Shown here in pieces: positions 53,691 through 60,935 of a stretch of 64,000 nucleotides of DNA. The notes below the pieces were generated by a model. It saw only the letters and a program-made list of their open reading frames with translations. It had not been told where the DNA came from and made no database searches. The stretch is from Muribaculaceae bacterium Isolate-110 (HZI). GTDB lineage: Bacteria > Bacteroidota > Bacteroidia > Bacteroidales > Muribaculaceae. The translations under genes were made by a program, and so were the position numbers. The first letter of the stretch is position 1. Each line of letters starts with the position of its first letter. Location: assembly GCA_003762875.1 (NCBI GenBank), contig RIBL01000003.1, positions 124,001-188,000 on the forward strand, in the 5' to 3' direction.

Positions 53691-53707
53691 TTTGGCCGAA
53701 GGCCAAA
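53691..53707 (+). repeat. R1 hairpin repeat before the capsid gene
   Basis: TATAACCTCATAACC is followed by TTTGGCC - GAA - GGCCAAA (53691-53697/53701-53707), a perfect 7-bp stem with triloop, 9 nt before ATG 53717. Confidence 0.8.
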
Positions 53708-53716
53708 TTAACAACC

Positions 53717-54895
53717 ATGACAACAACACAAGTAACCCAGCAAGTCTCCCCCACCCTTCTCCGCAGCCACATCGACGAACGCGTAGCCCGCATACGTCCC
53801 TCCTCCACCCCCCTCGACCAGATCTCACGAATGGCAGGTGCGCGCAACAGCGGATCAATGAAAGTCGACTACTACTCCGTCGACATAAAACCCGGCACAA
53901 CCGCCGTAAAAACCACACTCCACTCACGGAGCTACGCCAAAGGCGAGCCCTTCATCCTATCAGTCATCGACAACTCCTACCTCTCCGAGTCCGACACAGT
54001 ATTCTTCCCAACCGTAAAAACCGACGAAGGCCGGCAGCTCATAGGCTACATCTCCCAATCAGACGGACGCTCAGTCACCATCCATCCCATCAACATCGAA
54101 TATAACGACGACGGACAATACAACCTCCCGACAATCACAAAAGACACCAAAATCGTACGCATGGGCCGCGCAGCAGGCGAGCTCGACGTCCAGACGCCAC
54201 GCTACAACGCCCTGCCAGTCAAAAACTCCAACTACTGTCAGATATTCAAGAGCCAGATTGAAGAATCCCTCCTCCAGCGTCTCTCCGACAAAGAAGTAGG
54301 CTGGACATTCTCCGACCAGGAAGAAGTAGCCATCCTCGACATGCGCATGTGCATGGAGCGATCATTCATGTTTGGCAACAAAGCCAAAATATCACTCGAA
54401 GAAGGCACCGAAATCATGCTCACAGGCGGCATATGGCATCAGACCGACCACGACTTCACCTACAAGACCATTGACAACCCCACAATGACATCCCTGATGC
54501 GACAAGCATTCTCAGGCTCTAACGGATCGACACGCAAAGTACTCCTTGCCGGCTCGGGACTCATCGAACATCTCAGCAACCAAAACTACCACAAAGTAAT
54601 GTCGGTCAACGACCGCGTAGTCAAATGGGGTGTCGACTTCGACCTCATAGTCTCAAAATTCGGCACACTCTACGTAGTCCGAAGCGAAGTCTTCGACCTC
54701 TGTGGCATGGACAACCACGGCATGGTCATCGACCCCGAGTACATCACCAAATACTCCCACATCCCCTTCTCGGCCGACCGCATCAGCTTCCACAAGCAAG
54801 GCGTACGCAACACCGAAGCCGTAGTCCTCACCGAAGCCTCCTGTCTCGTTCTCCGCTACCCCACAGCCCATATGCGCATCATCCCCGAGGCTTAG
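53717..54895 (+). CDS. Orphan phage major capsid protein, SU10/HK97-like
   Basis: The protein has 392 residues. The N-arm IDERVARIRPSSTPLDQISRM is the typical opening of SU10-type (DUF5309-like) major capsid proteins. A beta-rich E-loop and P-domain part follows. The long spine helix reads WTFSDQEEVAILDMRMCMERSFMFG (about 196-220), and an A-domain-like end follows: STRKVLLAGSGLIEHLSN, KWGVDFDLIVSKFGTLYVVRSE, GVRNTEAVVLTEASCLVLRYP. No portal, protease, terminase or tail genes are nearby. It has its own terminator. A domesticated capsid or nanocompartment shell, or a prophage remnant, are the main options. Confidence 0.75.
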   Translation: MTTTQVTQQVSPTLLRSHIDERVARIRPSSTPLDQISRMAGARNSGSMKVDYYSVDIKPGTTAVKTTLHSRSYAKGEPFILSVIDNSYLSESDTVFFPTVKTDEGRQLIGYISQSDGRSVTIHPINIEYNDDGQYNLPTITKDTKIVRMGRAAGELDVQTPRYNALPVKNSNYCQIFKSQIEESLLQRLSDKEVGWTFSDQEEVAILDMRMCMERSFMFGNKAKISLEEGTEIMLTGGIWHQTDHDFTYKTIDNPTMTSLMRQAFSGSNGSTRKVLLAGSGLIEHLSNQNYHKVMSVNDRVVKWGVDFDLIVSKFGTLYVVRSEVFDLCGMDNHGMVIDPEYITKYSHIPFSADRISFHKQGVRNTEAVVLTEASCLVLRYPTAHMRIIPEA

Positions 54896-54901
54896 CCTAC
54901 G

Positions 54902-54945
54902 AGTCCGGACACATCGAAATCACACCTCGATGTGCCCGGACTTTT
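54902..54945 (+). terminator. Terminator directly after the capsid gene
   Basis: AGTCCGGACACATCGA (54902-54917) and TCGATGTGCCCGGACT (54927-54942) pair with one A-C mismatch, then TTTT. It begins 7 nt after the stop codon. Confidence 0.85.
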
Positions 54946-55040
54946 AACTGTTTAACCATCTCAATAAACCACCACGCTATTTTGCAAAATAAAACAAATT
55001 GAGTAATTTAGCAACCTGCATCGTATTATATAGATATACA

Positions 55041-55071
55041 TTGCATTATTTATCCAATAGTTGTACTTTTC
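55041..55071 (+). promoter_or_regulatory. Promoter of manA
   Basis: TTGC (55041-55044), 19 bp, TACTTTTC (55064-55071), one mismatch at the last base of the -7. The ATG follows 2 nt later, at 55074. Confidence 0.5.
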
Positions 55072-55073
55072 AT

Positions 55074-56036
55074 ATGCTCAATCAACCCCTTCACTTCACC
55101 CCCTACCTCAAATCGGTAATATGGGGAGGCGAACGCATCGCACCGTTCAAAGGCATCGCCACCGACCAGACTCAGATAGGCGAAAGCTGGGAAATTTCAG
55201 CCGTCCCAGGCCACATATCGGTCGTTGACCGCGGCCCGCTCGCCGGACAATCGCTCACCGAGCTCATCGACACATACGGAGCCGACCTCGTAGGCCGACA
55301 CATCTACGAGCGTTACGGCTCGGCATTTCCCCTCCTCATCAAGCTCATCGACGCCAAAGCCGACCTCTCCGTACAGGTTCACCCCGACGACACTCTCGCC
55401 CGGGCACGCCACAACTCACCCGGCAAAACCGAAATGTGGCACATCATCGACGCCGACCCCGACGCCAGAATCTATGCCGGCCTCAACACATCCATCACTC
55501 CCGACGACTACGAACGTCGTGTAGCCGACAACACCATCATGGACGTCATCGCCGCCTACGACTCCGCTCCCGGACAGACCTACTTCCTCCCCGCCGGACG
55601 CATCCACGCCATCGGTGCAGGCAACCTCCTGGCCGAGATACAGCAGACAAGCGACATCACCTACCGCATCTACGACTACGACCGACGCGACAAAGACGGT
55701 AATCCCCGCGAACTCCACACAGCCCAGGCCAAAGACGCCATCGACTACACCGTCTATCCCGACTATAAGAGCCACCCCGAGGGTGACCTCCTGGCCCAAT
55801 GTCAATACTTCGACACACGCCGTCTCAGCCTCAACTCATCCGACACCCCTGAGCCCATAGCCAATCCCCGCGGCTCATTCACCATCATAATGTGTCTCGA
55901 CGGACAGGCCGAAATCATCAACAACACCGATGGCCGCACCTTCCCCGTCACCCGCGGCGAGACACTCCTCTTCCCCGCCGTCATGACCTCACTCTCCGCC
56001 CGCGGCACCGCCACCCTCCTCTCCGTCCAGGCATAA
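55074..56036 (+). CDS. manA: Mannose-6-phosphate isomerase, class I
   Basis: The protein has 320 residues from ATG 55074 (MLNQPLHFTPYLKSVIWGG); upstream in-frame starts lie before the promoter and add a non-conserved tail. Zn-site motifs are LSVQVHPDD, GKTEMWHIID and YFLPAGRIHAIGAG. It interconverts mannose-6-phosphate and fructose-6-phosphate. It is followed by a strong hairpin at 56079-56131. Confidence 0.93.
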   Translation: MLNQPLHFTPYLKSVIWGGERIAPFKGIATDQTQIGESWEISAVPGHISVVDRGPLAGQSLTELIDTYGADLVGRHIYERYGSAFPLLIKLIDAKADLSVQVHPDDTLARARHNSPGKTEMWHIIDADPDARIYAGLNTSITPDDYERRVADNTIMDVIAAYDSAPGQTYFLPAGRIHAIGAGNLLAEIQQTSDITYRIYDYDRRDKDGNPRELHTAQAKDAIDYTVYPDYKSHPEGDLLAQCQYFDTRRLSLNSSDTPEPIANPRGSFTIIMCLDGQAEIINNTDGRTFPVTRGETLLFPAVMTSLSARGTATLLSVQA

Positions 56037-56078
56037 ACAGAATAGCCATAAAAATAGCATAAAAAATAGCCGTAACAT

Positions 56079-56131
56079 AAAAAACGCGCCCCGCGACATA
56101 GCTCTAAAAAGCATCGCGAAGCGCGTTTTTT
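56079..56131 (+). terminator. Terminator after manA
   Basis: AAAAAACGCGC (56079-56089) and GCGCGTTTTTT (56121-56131) pair perfectly, followed by AATTATT. The loop can form further GC pairs. Confidence 0.8.
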
Positions 56132-56266
56132 AATTATTCCTCTCTATGATTGTCCCTTGCTTGATTCGTATCCTGCTTTTGATTGTATCCTGCCATTATT
56201 TTGTCCCTTGCTCCGCAGCTTTAGCTGCGCGTGAGCCAAACGGAAGCGCGAGAGCGCGACAACAGC

Positions 56267-56306
56267 AGCGCGAAGCTTTGTCCCAGCCACGAGCTTCAGC
56301 TCGCCC
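56267..56306. repeat. R2 repeat, copy downstream of manA
   Basis: A 40-nt segment in the same orientation as 53633-53672, with 3 mismatches. The CGAGC - TTCA - GCTCG hairpin is kept with a stem one pair shorter. Confidence 0.75.
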
Positions 56307-56387
56307 TCATGCCGGCACCCTTGAAAAAGCACCCCCTCTTACTTCTCTTTGAAAAAGTGGTAGCGCGCAAGCGCGACACATCAGCCC

Positions 56388-57194
56388 CTAAAAGTAAACA
56401 TTAGCCACCGTATTCTTATCGGCCGGATTATACTTGAAGTGACCGATATTAGCCTTTCTGAAATTAAGATTAACCTTTTTGGGCTTGCGATATGCACCGT
56501 CGATATACATACTGTCTATCATCGACGAATCATCCTTACATACCACTGTAAACTTCTTGCCCACCGAACGAATATCAGCCTTTCCCACAGTCGAGTCCTC
56601 AAGTTTAAGCTCACTTATGGTCTTTGAGCGGCTCTCGAGCCTGACGATATGCGAATGGTTCAGCACCAGGCGATCATCAACCTTGGTCACAAGCACATCG
56701 GTCTTAAGCGAATCGACATAGACCGTGCCCCATCGTGCATCAACCTCCCTCAATATTCCCTTGGGCACATTGACACAGGCTATGACAAAATCTTCCGAAT
56801 TAAGAAACACACGCCTCTTGGTTACATCCACATCATAATATCTGTGCATGGCCTCATAATTGATGCTCACCGTGAGGGCTCCGCTGTCGACGCGACAGTC
56901 AAGAAAACCGGCCCAGTCCGACGCAACATCCACTGTCACCTCCGTCGCCGTGTCACTCTCCCTGACCTTGAGCCCTTTTATGCCCCTTATCACTACCCCG
57001 CCGTCGGTTGTGTCATTGTCGACATAAACCACCTTATGCACAGGGTTGTCAAACTTAAGACTCACAGTCTCACCGCTCATTTTATAACGTGCCACATCCA
57101 GCTTGTAACTGTGCATGAACACAGCCATCACTCCCATCGCACACACCACTCCGGCCACCATAAGCCCGAGCATTATATATGTTGTCTTCTTCAT
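56388..57194 (-). CDS. Membrane-anchored beta-rich protein, DUF2807-like
   Basis: The protein has 268 residues. One N-terminal membrane helix (TYIMLGLMVAGVVCAMGVMAVFM) is followed by an extracytoplasmic region of repeated short strands (VDARWGTVYVDSLKTDVLVTKVDDRLVLNHSHIVRLESRSKT), like the beta-helix or adhesin-like DUF2807 family. It is the last gene of the ABC exporter/GntR operon, 4 bp after the regulator. It may be a cargo or envelope sensor of that system; this is inference. Confidence 0.6.
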   Translation of the reverse strand: MKKTTYIMLGLMVAGVVCAMGVMAVFMHSYKLDVARYKMSGETVSLKFDNPVHKVVYVDNDTTDGGVVIRGIKGLKVRESDTATEVTVDVASDWAGFLDCRVDSGALTVSINYEAMHRYYDVDVTKRRVFLNSEDFVIACVNVPKGILREVDARWGTVYVDSLKTDVLVTKVDDRLVLNHSHIVRLESRSKTISELKLEDSTVGKADIRSVGKKFTVVCKDDSSMIDSMYIDGAYRKPKKVNLNFRKANIGHFKYNPADKNTVANVYF

Positions 57195-57198
57195 TGGT

Positions 57199-57564
57199 TT
57201 ATTGCTCTAAGTATTTTACATAATATGCATATAGATCGTCGGGCGACACACCGAGCTGACTCAACTGACGGAAAAATTCCTGCATCTCTCCGTTGAAAAA
57301 TGCCTCGTGGCGCATCACTCTTATGCGTGCCTTGGCATCCTCGGCTATAAAATAGCCTATGCCGCGCTTGTTGTAAAGCACACCCTCCTGGGCCAGATAC
57401 TCATACGTGCGCATAAGCGTGTTGGCATTGACCTGAATCGAGGCGGCATACTCGCGTAGCGACGCCATACGCTCTCCCTCGATAAATGTCCCGTTTATCA
57501 CGGCGTCACATATACCATCGGCTATCTGAAGATAGATGGCTTTGTTTTTCTGTTTGAATATCAT
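57199..57564 (-). CDS. GntR-family regulator, YtrA subfamily
   Basis: The protein has 121 residues from ATG 57564 (MIFKQKNKAIYLQIADGIC); a longer upstream frame overlaps the permease gene and is rejected. The winged helix-turn-helix reads VINGTFIEGERMASLREYAASIQVNANTLMRTYEYLAQEGVLYNKRGIGYFI. The short C-terminal part, about 45 residues without a ligand domain, is typical of the YtrA group, which represses neighbouring ABC transporter operons. The octamer-repeat operator at 59287-59326 before the ABC ATPase is its likely target. Confidence 0.9.
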   Translation of the reverse strand: MIFKQKNKAIYLQIADGICDAVINGTFIEGERMASLREYAASIQVNANTLMRTYEYLAQEGVLYNKRGIGYFIAEDAKARIRVMRHEAFFNGEMQEFFRQLSQLGVSPDDLYAYYVKYLEQ

Positions 57565-57587
57565 GTAGCTATCCTCCTCTTCTTGAT

Positions 57588-58379
57588 TTAAAGACGATGA
57601 ATTATATCCGACTCGCGCAGACGCATCACAGTGAGAGTGTAATTGATTATCACTGTCAGCCACAGCAATATCTGAAACGGTGCATAGAGAAGATAATCTC
57701 TTTTGCCCATGCTTATGTAACCGCTATTGGCATATATGTCGGTTATAATGGCCGACACACAAAAATAGGCCATAAACAGCAATCCGACCACTAAAAATGT
57801 CTTCACGAAGTTATGCTTGCGCCACACCACCGAACCAAGAAAATAAAACGACTGGGTGACAAGAAATATCAGCAATATCGTGTATGAATTGATTAGATAC
57901 TCTGCTTCACCGATGCCCGATAGTCTGAGCCACGGTATCATACTCAATTCGCGGCCAAATACATAATTGGCCGTCAGATACTTTACCATATCGGCAAACA
58001 TCGCGCTCACCAGCGACCACACTACGAAGCCCGGCACCACGAAAATCCATCTCACCAGACACTGCTCAAAGGCTGTGGCGGGGGTCATGAGCACTCCCGT
58101 CGCGCTCTTGTTGTCCCACATCTGCCTGAAAGCCAGCGAGGCGATAAGACAACCTGTGACACCAAACACCACGAGCATAAAACCAATCTCCGTACTTATA
58201 CCAAAGTCGGGATCACTTTTATGCATTGTCGACAGGCCGTTGATTACAGCGATAAGCATCATCACCAGCGTGACAAACGCTCCCGACATCAGCAGAGTGC
58301 CGCGGTTCTCTACAAAATATTTCTTCATCAGCCACATCGTCCTCGAAGGGCTGAAAATATTGTCAGTATTCATATCCAT
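57588..58379 (-). CDS. ABC exporter permease subunit
   Basis: The protein has 263 residues and about six hydrophobic segments (LLMSGAFVTLVMMLIAVINGL, IGFMLVVFGVTGCLIASLAF, IFVVPGFVVWSLVSAMF, YTILLIFLVTQSFYFLGSVV, FLVVGLLFMAYFCVSAII, LLYAPFQILLWLTVII). This is the usual build of ABC-2 type membrane subunits paired with YtrA-type regulators. It lies 27 bp after the ATPase gene and 23 bp before the regulator. Substrate unknown, possibly a peptide or an antimicrobial. Confidence 0.8.
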   Translation of the reverse strand: MDMNTDNIFSPSRTMWLMKKYFVENRGTLLMSGAFVTLVMMLIAVINGLSTMHKSDPDFGISTEIGFMLVVFGVTGCLIASLAFRQMWDNKSATGVLMTPATAFEQCLVRWIFVVPGFVVWSLVSAMFADMVKYLTANYVFGRELSMIPWLRLSGIGEAEYLINSYTILLIFLVTQSFYFLGSVVWRKHNFVKTFLVVGLLFMAYFCVSAIITDIYANSGYISMGKRDYLLYAPFQILLWLTVIINYTLTVMRLRESDIIHRL

Positions 58380-58406
58380 TGTCTGAATTATAAAAGAATT
58401 TACGTC

Positions 58407-59264
58407 CTATCCCCTGTCAGGCTCTCCGCTCCTAAACACATACTCCAGCAGTCCCGGATTGGAAGTGGCCAGATCAAACAGCATCTCTATGTCCACATTG
58501 GTCTCCTCTCCTCCGTCGTTGGGCAGCACCACCGCCACTCCGCCTATGGTCTGACGCGAGATGAAGGCGCGCTTTATATCCTCGGGCGAGTCGGTGAGCG
58601 CAAACTTCAGACGCTCGCTTATCTCGACCATGCTGCGGTCAAACACCACCTTGGCATCATCCATGATTATCACATGGTCGAGCAGACAATCTATGTCGCG
58701 CACCTGGTGGGTGGATATCACGATGGCACGCTCGTCGGTCATGCCGCCGGCTATGAAACTGCGAAACATCTCCTTGCCCGGGATGTCGAGACCGTTGGTA
58801 GGCTCGTCCATGAGCAGCAGCGGCGTGTTGCACGCGAGCGCGAAACTCATGAACACTTTTTTCTTCTGACCCATCGACAGCTCTCCGAGATTCACGTCGC
58901 CTCTCATGCCCATGATGTCGAGATTACGGCTCATGTCCTCGTCGGAAAAACGCGGATAGAACGGAGCGTTGAGCCTCACATATTCTTTCAGTTTTATAGC
59001 AGGGAGCATCACCTCCTCGGGCATAAGAAAAATGTCGGCGAGGGTCGCGGGCTCACGGAGCCGGGTGCTGACACCGTTCATCGTCACGACGCCCGACTGA
59101 GGGGTGAGCAATCCGGCCATGACATAGAGAAGCGTGCTCTTGCCCACACCGTTCTTGCCCATGAGTCCATACACTCCGCCCGGCATGACGTCGAGCGACA
59201 GGTCGCGCAACACCGGCCACTTCTTGCGGCTGTAGGAAAATGTGACATCTTTTACTTTCAACAT
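58407..59264 (-). CDS. ABC exporter ATP-binding subunit
   Basis: The protein has 285 residues from ATG 59264 (MLKVKDVTFSYSRKKW). Walker A is MGKNGVGKST, the signature LGELSMGQKKKV, Walker B LLLMDEPTNGLD, and the switch His is in VISTHQV. The C-terminal 75 residues are specific to this type. It powers the permease encoded next. The gene starts 6 nt after a perfect TAATTTTG, with the operator array directly upstream, so it heads the operon and is probably leaderless. Confidence 0.92.
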   Translation of the reverse strand: MLKVKDVTFSYSRKKWPVLRDLSLDVMPGGVYGLMGKNGVGKSTLLYVMAGLLTPQSGVVTMNGVSTRLREPATLADIFLMPEEVMLPAIKLKEYVRLNAPFYPRFSDEDMSRNLDIMGMRGDVNLGELSMGQKKKVFMSFALACNTPLLLMDEPTNGLDIPGKEMFRSFIAGGMTDERAIVISTHQVRDIDCLLDHVIIMDDAKVVFDRSMVEISERLKFALTDSPEDIKRAFISRQTIGGVAVVLPNDGGEETNVDIEMLFDLATSNPGLLEYVFRSGEPDRG

Positions 59265-59270
59265 AAATGG

Positions 59271-59278
59271 CAAAATTA
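59271..59278 (-). promoter_or_regulatory. -7 element of the ABC operon promoter
   Basis: TAATTTTG on the minus strand, 6 nt before ATG 59264. The place of the -33 is occupied by the octamer array at 59287-59326. A second TAnnTTTG (TACTTTTG, minus strand) lies upstream at 59327-59334. Confidence 0.65.
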
Positions 59279-59286
59279 AGATTGTG

Positions 59287-59326
59287 GTGTAATAGTGTAT
59301 TGGTGTACTAGTGCACTAGTACACTA
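59287..59326. promoter_or_regulatory. Octamer-repeat operator of the ABC/GntR operon
   Basis: Five exact 8-bp steps read GTGTAATA, GTGTATTG, GTGTACTA, GTGCACTA, GTACACTA. Positions 59303-59324 form a perfect 22-bp palindrome whose half is GTGTACTAGTG. A further half-site TAGTACAC lies at 59333-59340. Its position over the -33 region of the operon that encodes the GntR/YtrA regulator points to autoregulation. Confidence 0.75.
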
Positions 59327-59501
59327 CAAAAGTAGTACACCTTTTTCACTCCTCCAAATATTCTCTCGAAAAAATTTTTTCATCTCTTCCGCCACCGCAA
59401 AAACGCCCTCAAATCACGAGGCCGGAACAGCCGCATCACCCCTCTCCTCAATAAGCCCGGGACCCTGATTACAGAGCACGCACGAGAGTGAAAAAACGCC
59501 C

Positions 59502-59775
59502 TTTTCAACAGTGTTGATAACTGTGTAGAAAACTGTCAAAAACTTTTCAAAAGATTTTAATAACTTACTATTGACATTAAGCCCCCTGTTGCCGTATAAT
59601 CATACTCCGCTCATAGCCAAAATAGTTATTGTTTTACTATCAATGCGTTTTCAAGCCCCTTTTCAACATTTTTGCGTTGTAAAACTCACAAAAACTTATT
59701 AACTTTGCACATTATTAACACAATGTTAATAACTATAAAAATCAAATGAATATCAGGTAGTTGCGATGTTAATAA
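59502..59775. other. Candidate replication origin (DnaA-box-like cluster)
   Basis: Nonamers close to TTATNCACA: TTTTCAACA at 59502-59510 and 59661-59669, TGTTGATAA (reverse of TTATCAACA) at 59512-59520, TGTAGAAAA (reverse of TTTTCTACA) at 59524-59532, TTATTAACA at 59712-59720, and TGTTAATAA at 59724-59732 and 59767-59775. Genes on both sides mostly point away. A parS site lies 24 kb to the left. dnaA itself is not in the window. Confidence 0.5.
59678..59707 (+). promoter_or_regulatory. Promoter in the leader region of nadA
   Basis: TTG (59678-59680), 19 bp, TAACTTTG (59700-59707), a full match. The nadA ATG is about 205 nt downstream, leaving a long untranslated leader. Confidence 0.65.
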
Positions 59776-59913
59776 CTCGTCAGATAATGTAAGTCTGCAT
59801 CAATAACCCATATATGCAAGCAAACGGCTGAAAAGTTATCTTACGTTTCTACAACCTTTATTCTTCTTCTTTTAAACTTCTTTTACAAAAAAATTTTTTT
59901 CAAATATAAATAA

Positions 59914-60879
59914 ATGAAAGTCGAAAACGGCTGTGTTGTCGCCCCGGTCCCAGAGGGTGTCGATTTGCGAGAGGAGATAATCCGACTCAAGAAAGAAAAA
60001 AACGCCATCGTCCTTGCCCACTACTACACGGTGGGCGACATTCAGGATGTGGCCGACTTTGTGGGAGATTCTCTGGCCCTGGCCCAGATTGCCGAGAAGC
60101 TTGACAATGACATCATCGTCATGTGTGGAGTCCACTTCATGGGCGAGACAGTCAAAATACTCTGTCCCGACAAAAAGGTGCTTGTGCCCGACCTCAACGC
60201 CGGGTGCTCGCTCGCCGACAGTTGCCCTGCCTCGGAGCTGGAAAAATTTATCAAGGAACACCCGGGTCACACGGTGGTGTCGTATGTCAACACGTCGGCC
60301 GCCGTCAAGGCTCTCACCGACATCGTGGTCACTTCAGGCAACGCCATGAAGGTAATCAAGTCGCTTCCGGCCGACGAGAAAATCATCTTTGGCCCCGACC
60401 GCAATCTCGGCAATTACATCAACGCCGAGACGGGCCGCGACATGCTGCTGTGGGACGGTGCTTGTCACGTGCACGAAAAGTTCTCGCTTGAAAAAATCAT
60501 CGAGCTCAAGCGTCAGCACCCCTCGGCCAAAGTACTTGTGCATCCCGAATGTCCGGCACCCGTCCGGCTCGTGGCCGACAAGGTGGGTTCGACAGCCGTA
60601 TTGCTCAAGTGGGCCTCAGAGACCGATGCCGATGAGTTTATCGTGGCCACCGAGAGTGGCATTCTGCACGAGATGAAGCGTCAGTGTCCCGACAAGAGAT
60701 TCATCCCCGCCCCACCCGATGACTCGACCTGCGCATGCAACGACTGCGCCTACATGAAGCTCAACACCATGGAGAAGCTCTATCTCACGCTGCTCCACGA
60801 GGCTCCCGAGGTGCATGTCGACCCCGCCGTCATCGACCGCGCACGCCTTCCCATCACACGCATGCTTTCGCTCTCCTGA
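59914..60879 (+). CDS. nadA: Quinolinate synthase A
   Basis: The protein has 321 residues. It has the NadA motifs IVLAHYYTVGDIQDVADFVGDSLALAQIA, VMCGVHFMGETVKIL (first cluster Cys), LNAGCSLADSC, VVTSGNAMKV, VHPECPAPVRLVADKVGST and the last Cys ligands in DDSTCACNDCAYMKLNTMEKL. It condenses iminoaspartate with DHAP to quinolinate using a 4Fe-4S cluster. No nadB or nadC follows; leuS is next, 56 bp on. Confidence 0.96.
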   Translation: MKVENGCVVAPVPEGVDLREEIIRLKKEKNAIVLAHYYTVGDIQDVADFVGDSLALAQIAEKLDNDIIVMCGVHFMGETVKILCPDKKVLVPDLNAGCSLADSCPASELEKFIKEHPGHTVVSYVNTSAAVKALTDIVVTSGNAMKVIKSLPADEKIIFGPDRNLGNYINAETGRDMLLWDGACHVHEKFSLEKIIELKRQHPSAKVLVHPECPAPVRLVADKVGSTAVLLKWASETDADEFIVATESGILHEMKRQCPDKRFIPAPPDDSTCACNDCAYMKLNTMEKLYLTLLHEAPEVHVDPAVIDRARLPITRMLSLS

Positions 60880-60935
60880 CTGGCAAAATCATTCATAGAA
60901 TATTCAACTCATTATCCATTTAATAAAATTTTCAC

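Larger units (their letters stand above)
56037..56387. other. Non-coding interval: terminator and R2-type repeats
   Basis: The first 95 bp hold the manA terminator. The rest is a patchwork of short palindromes: GCAGC-TTTA-GCTGC near 56214, GCGCGAGAGCGCG near 56246, the R2 repeat copy 56267-56306, and AGCGCGCAAGCGCGAC near 56362. No coding potential is evident. Confidence 0.65.
59341..59913. other. Long AT-rich non-coding region before nadA
   Basis: About 570 bp without a gene. The left 150 bp hold mixed GC content and no clear element. The right part is AT-rich and holds the DnaA-box-like nonamers (59502-59775) and a promoter at 59678-59707. A polypyrimidine-rich stretch (59854-59884) and an A/T run precede the nadA start. 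Confidence 0.7.
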
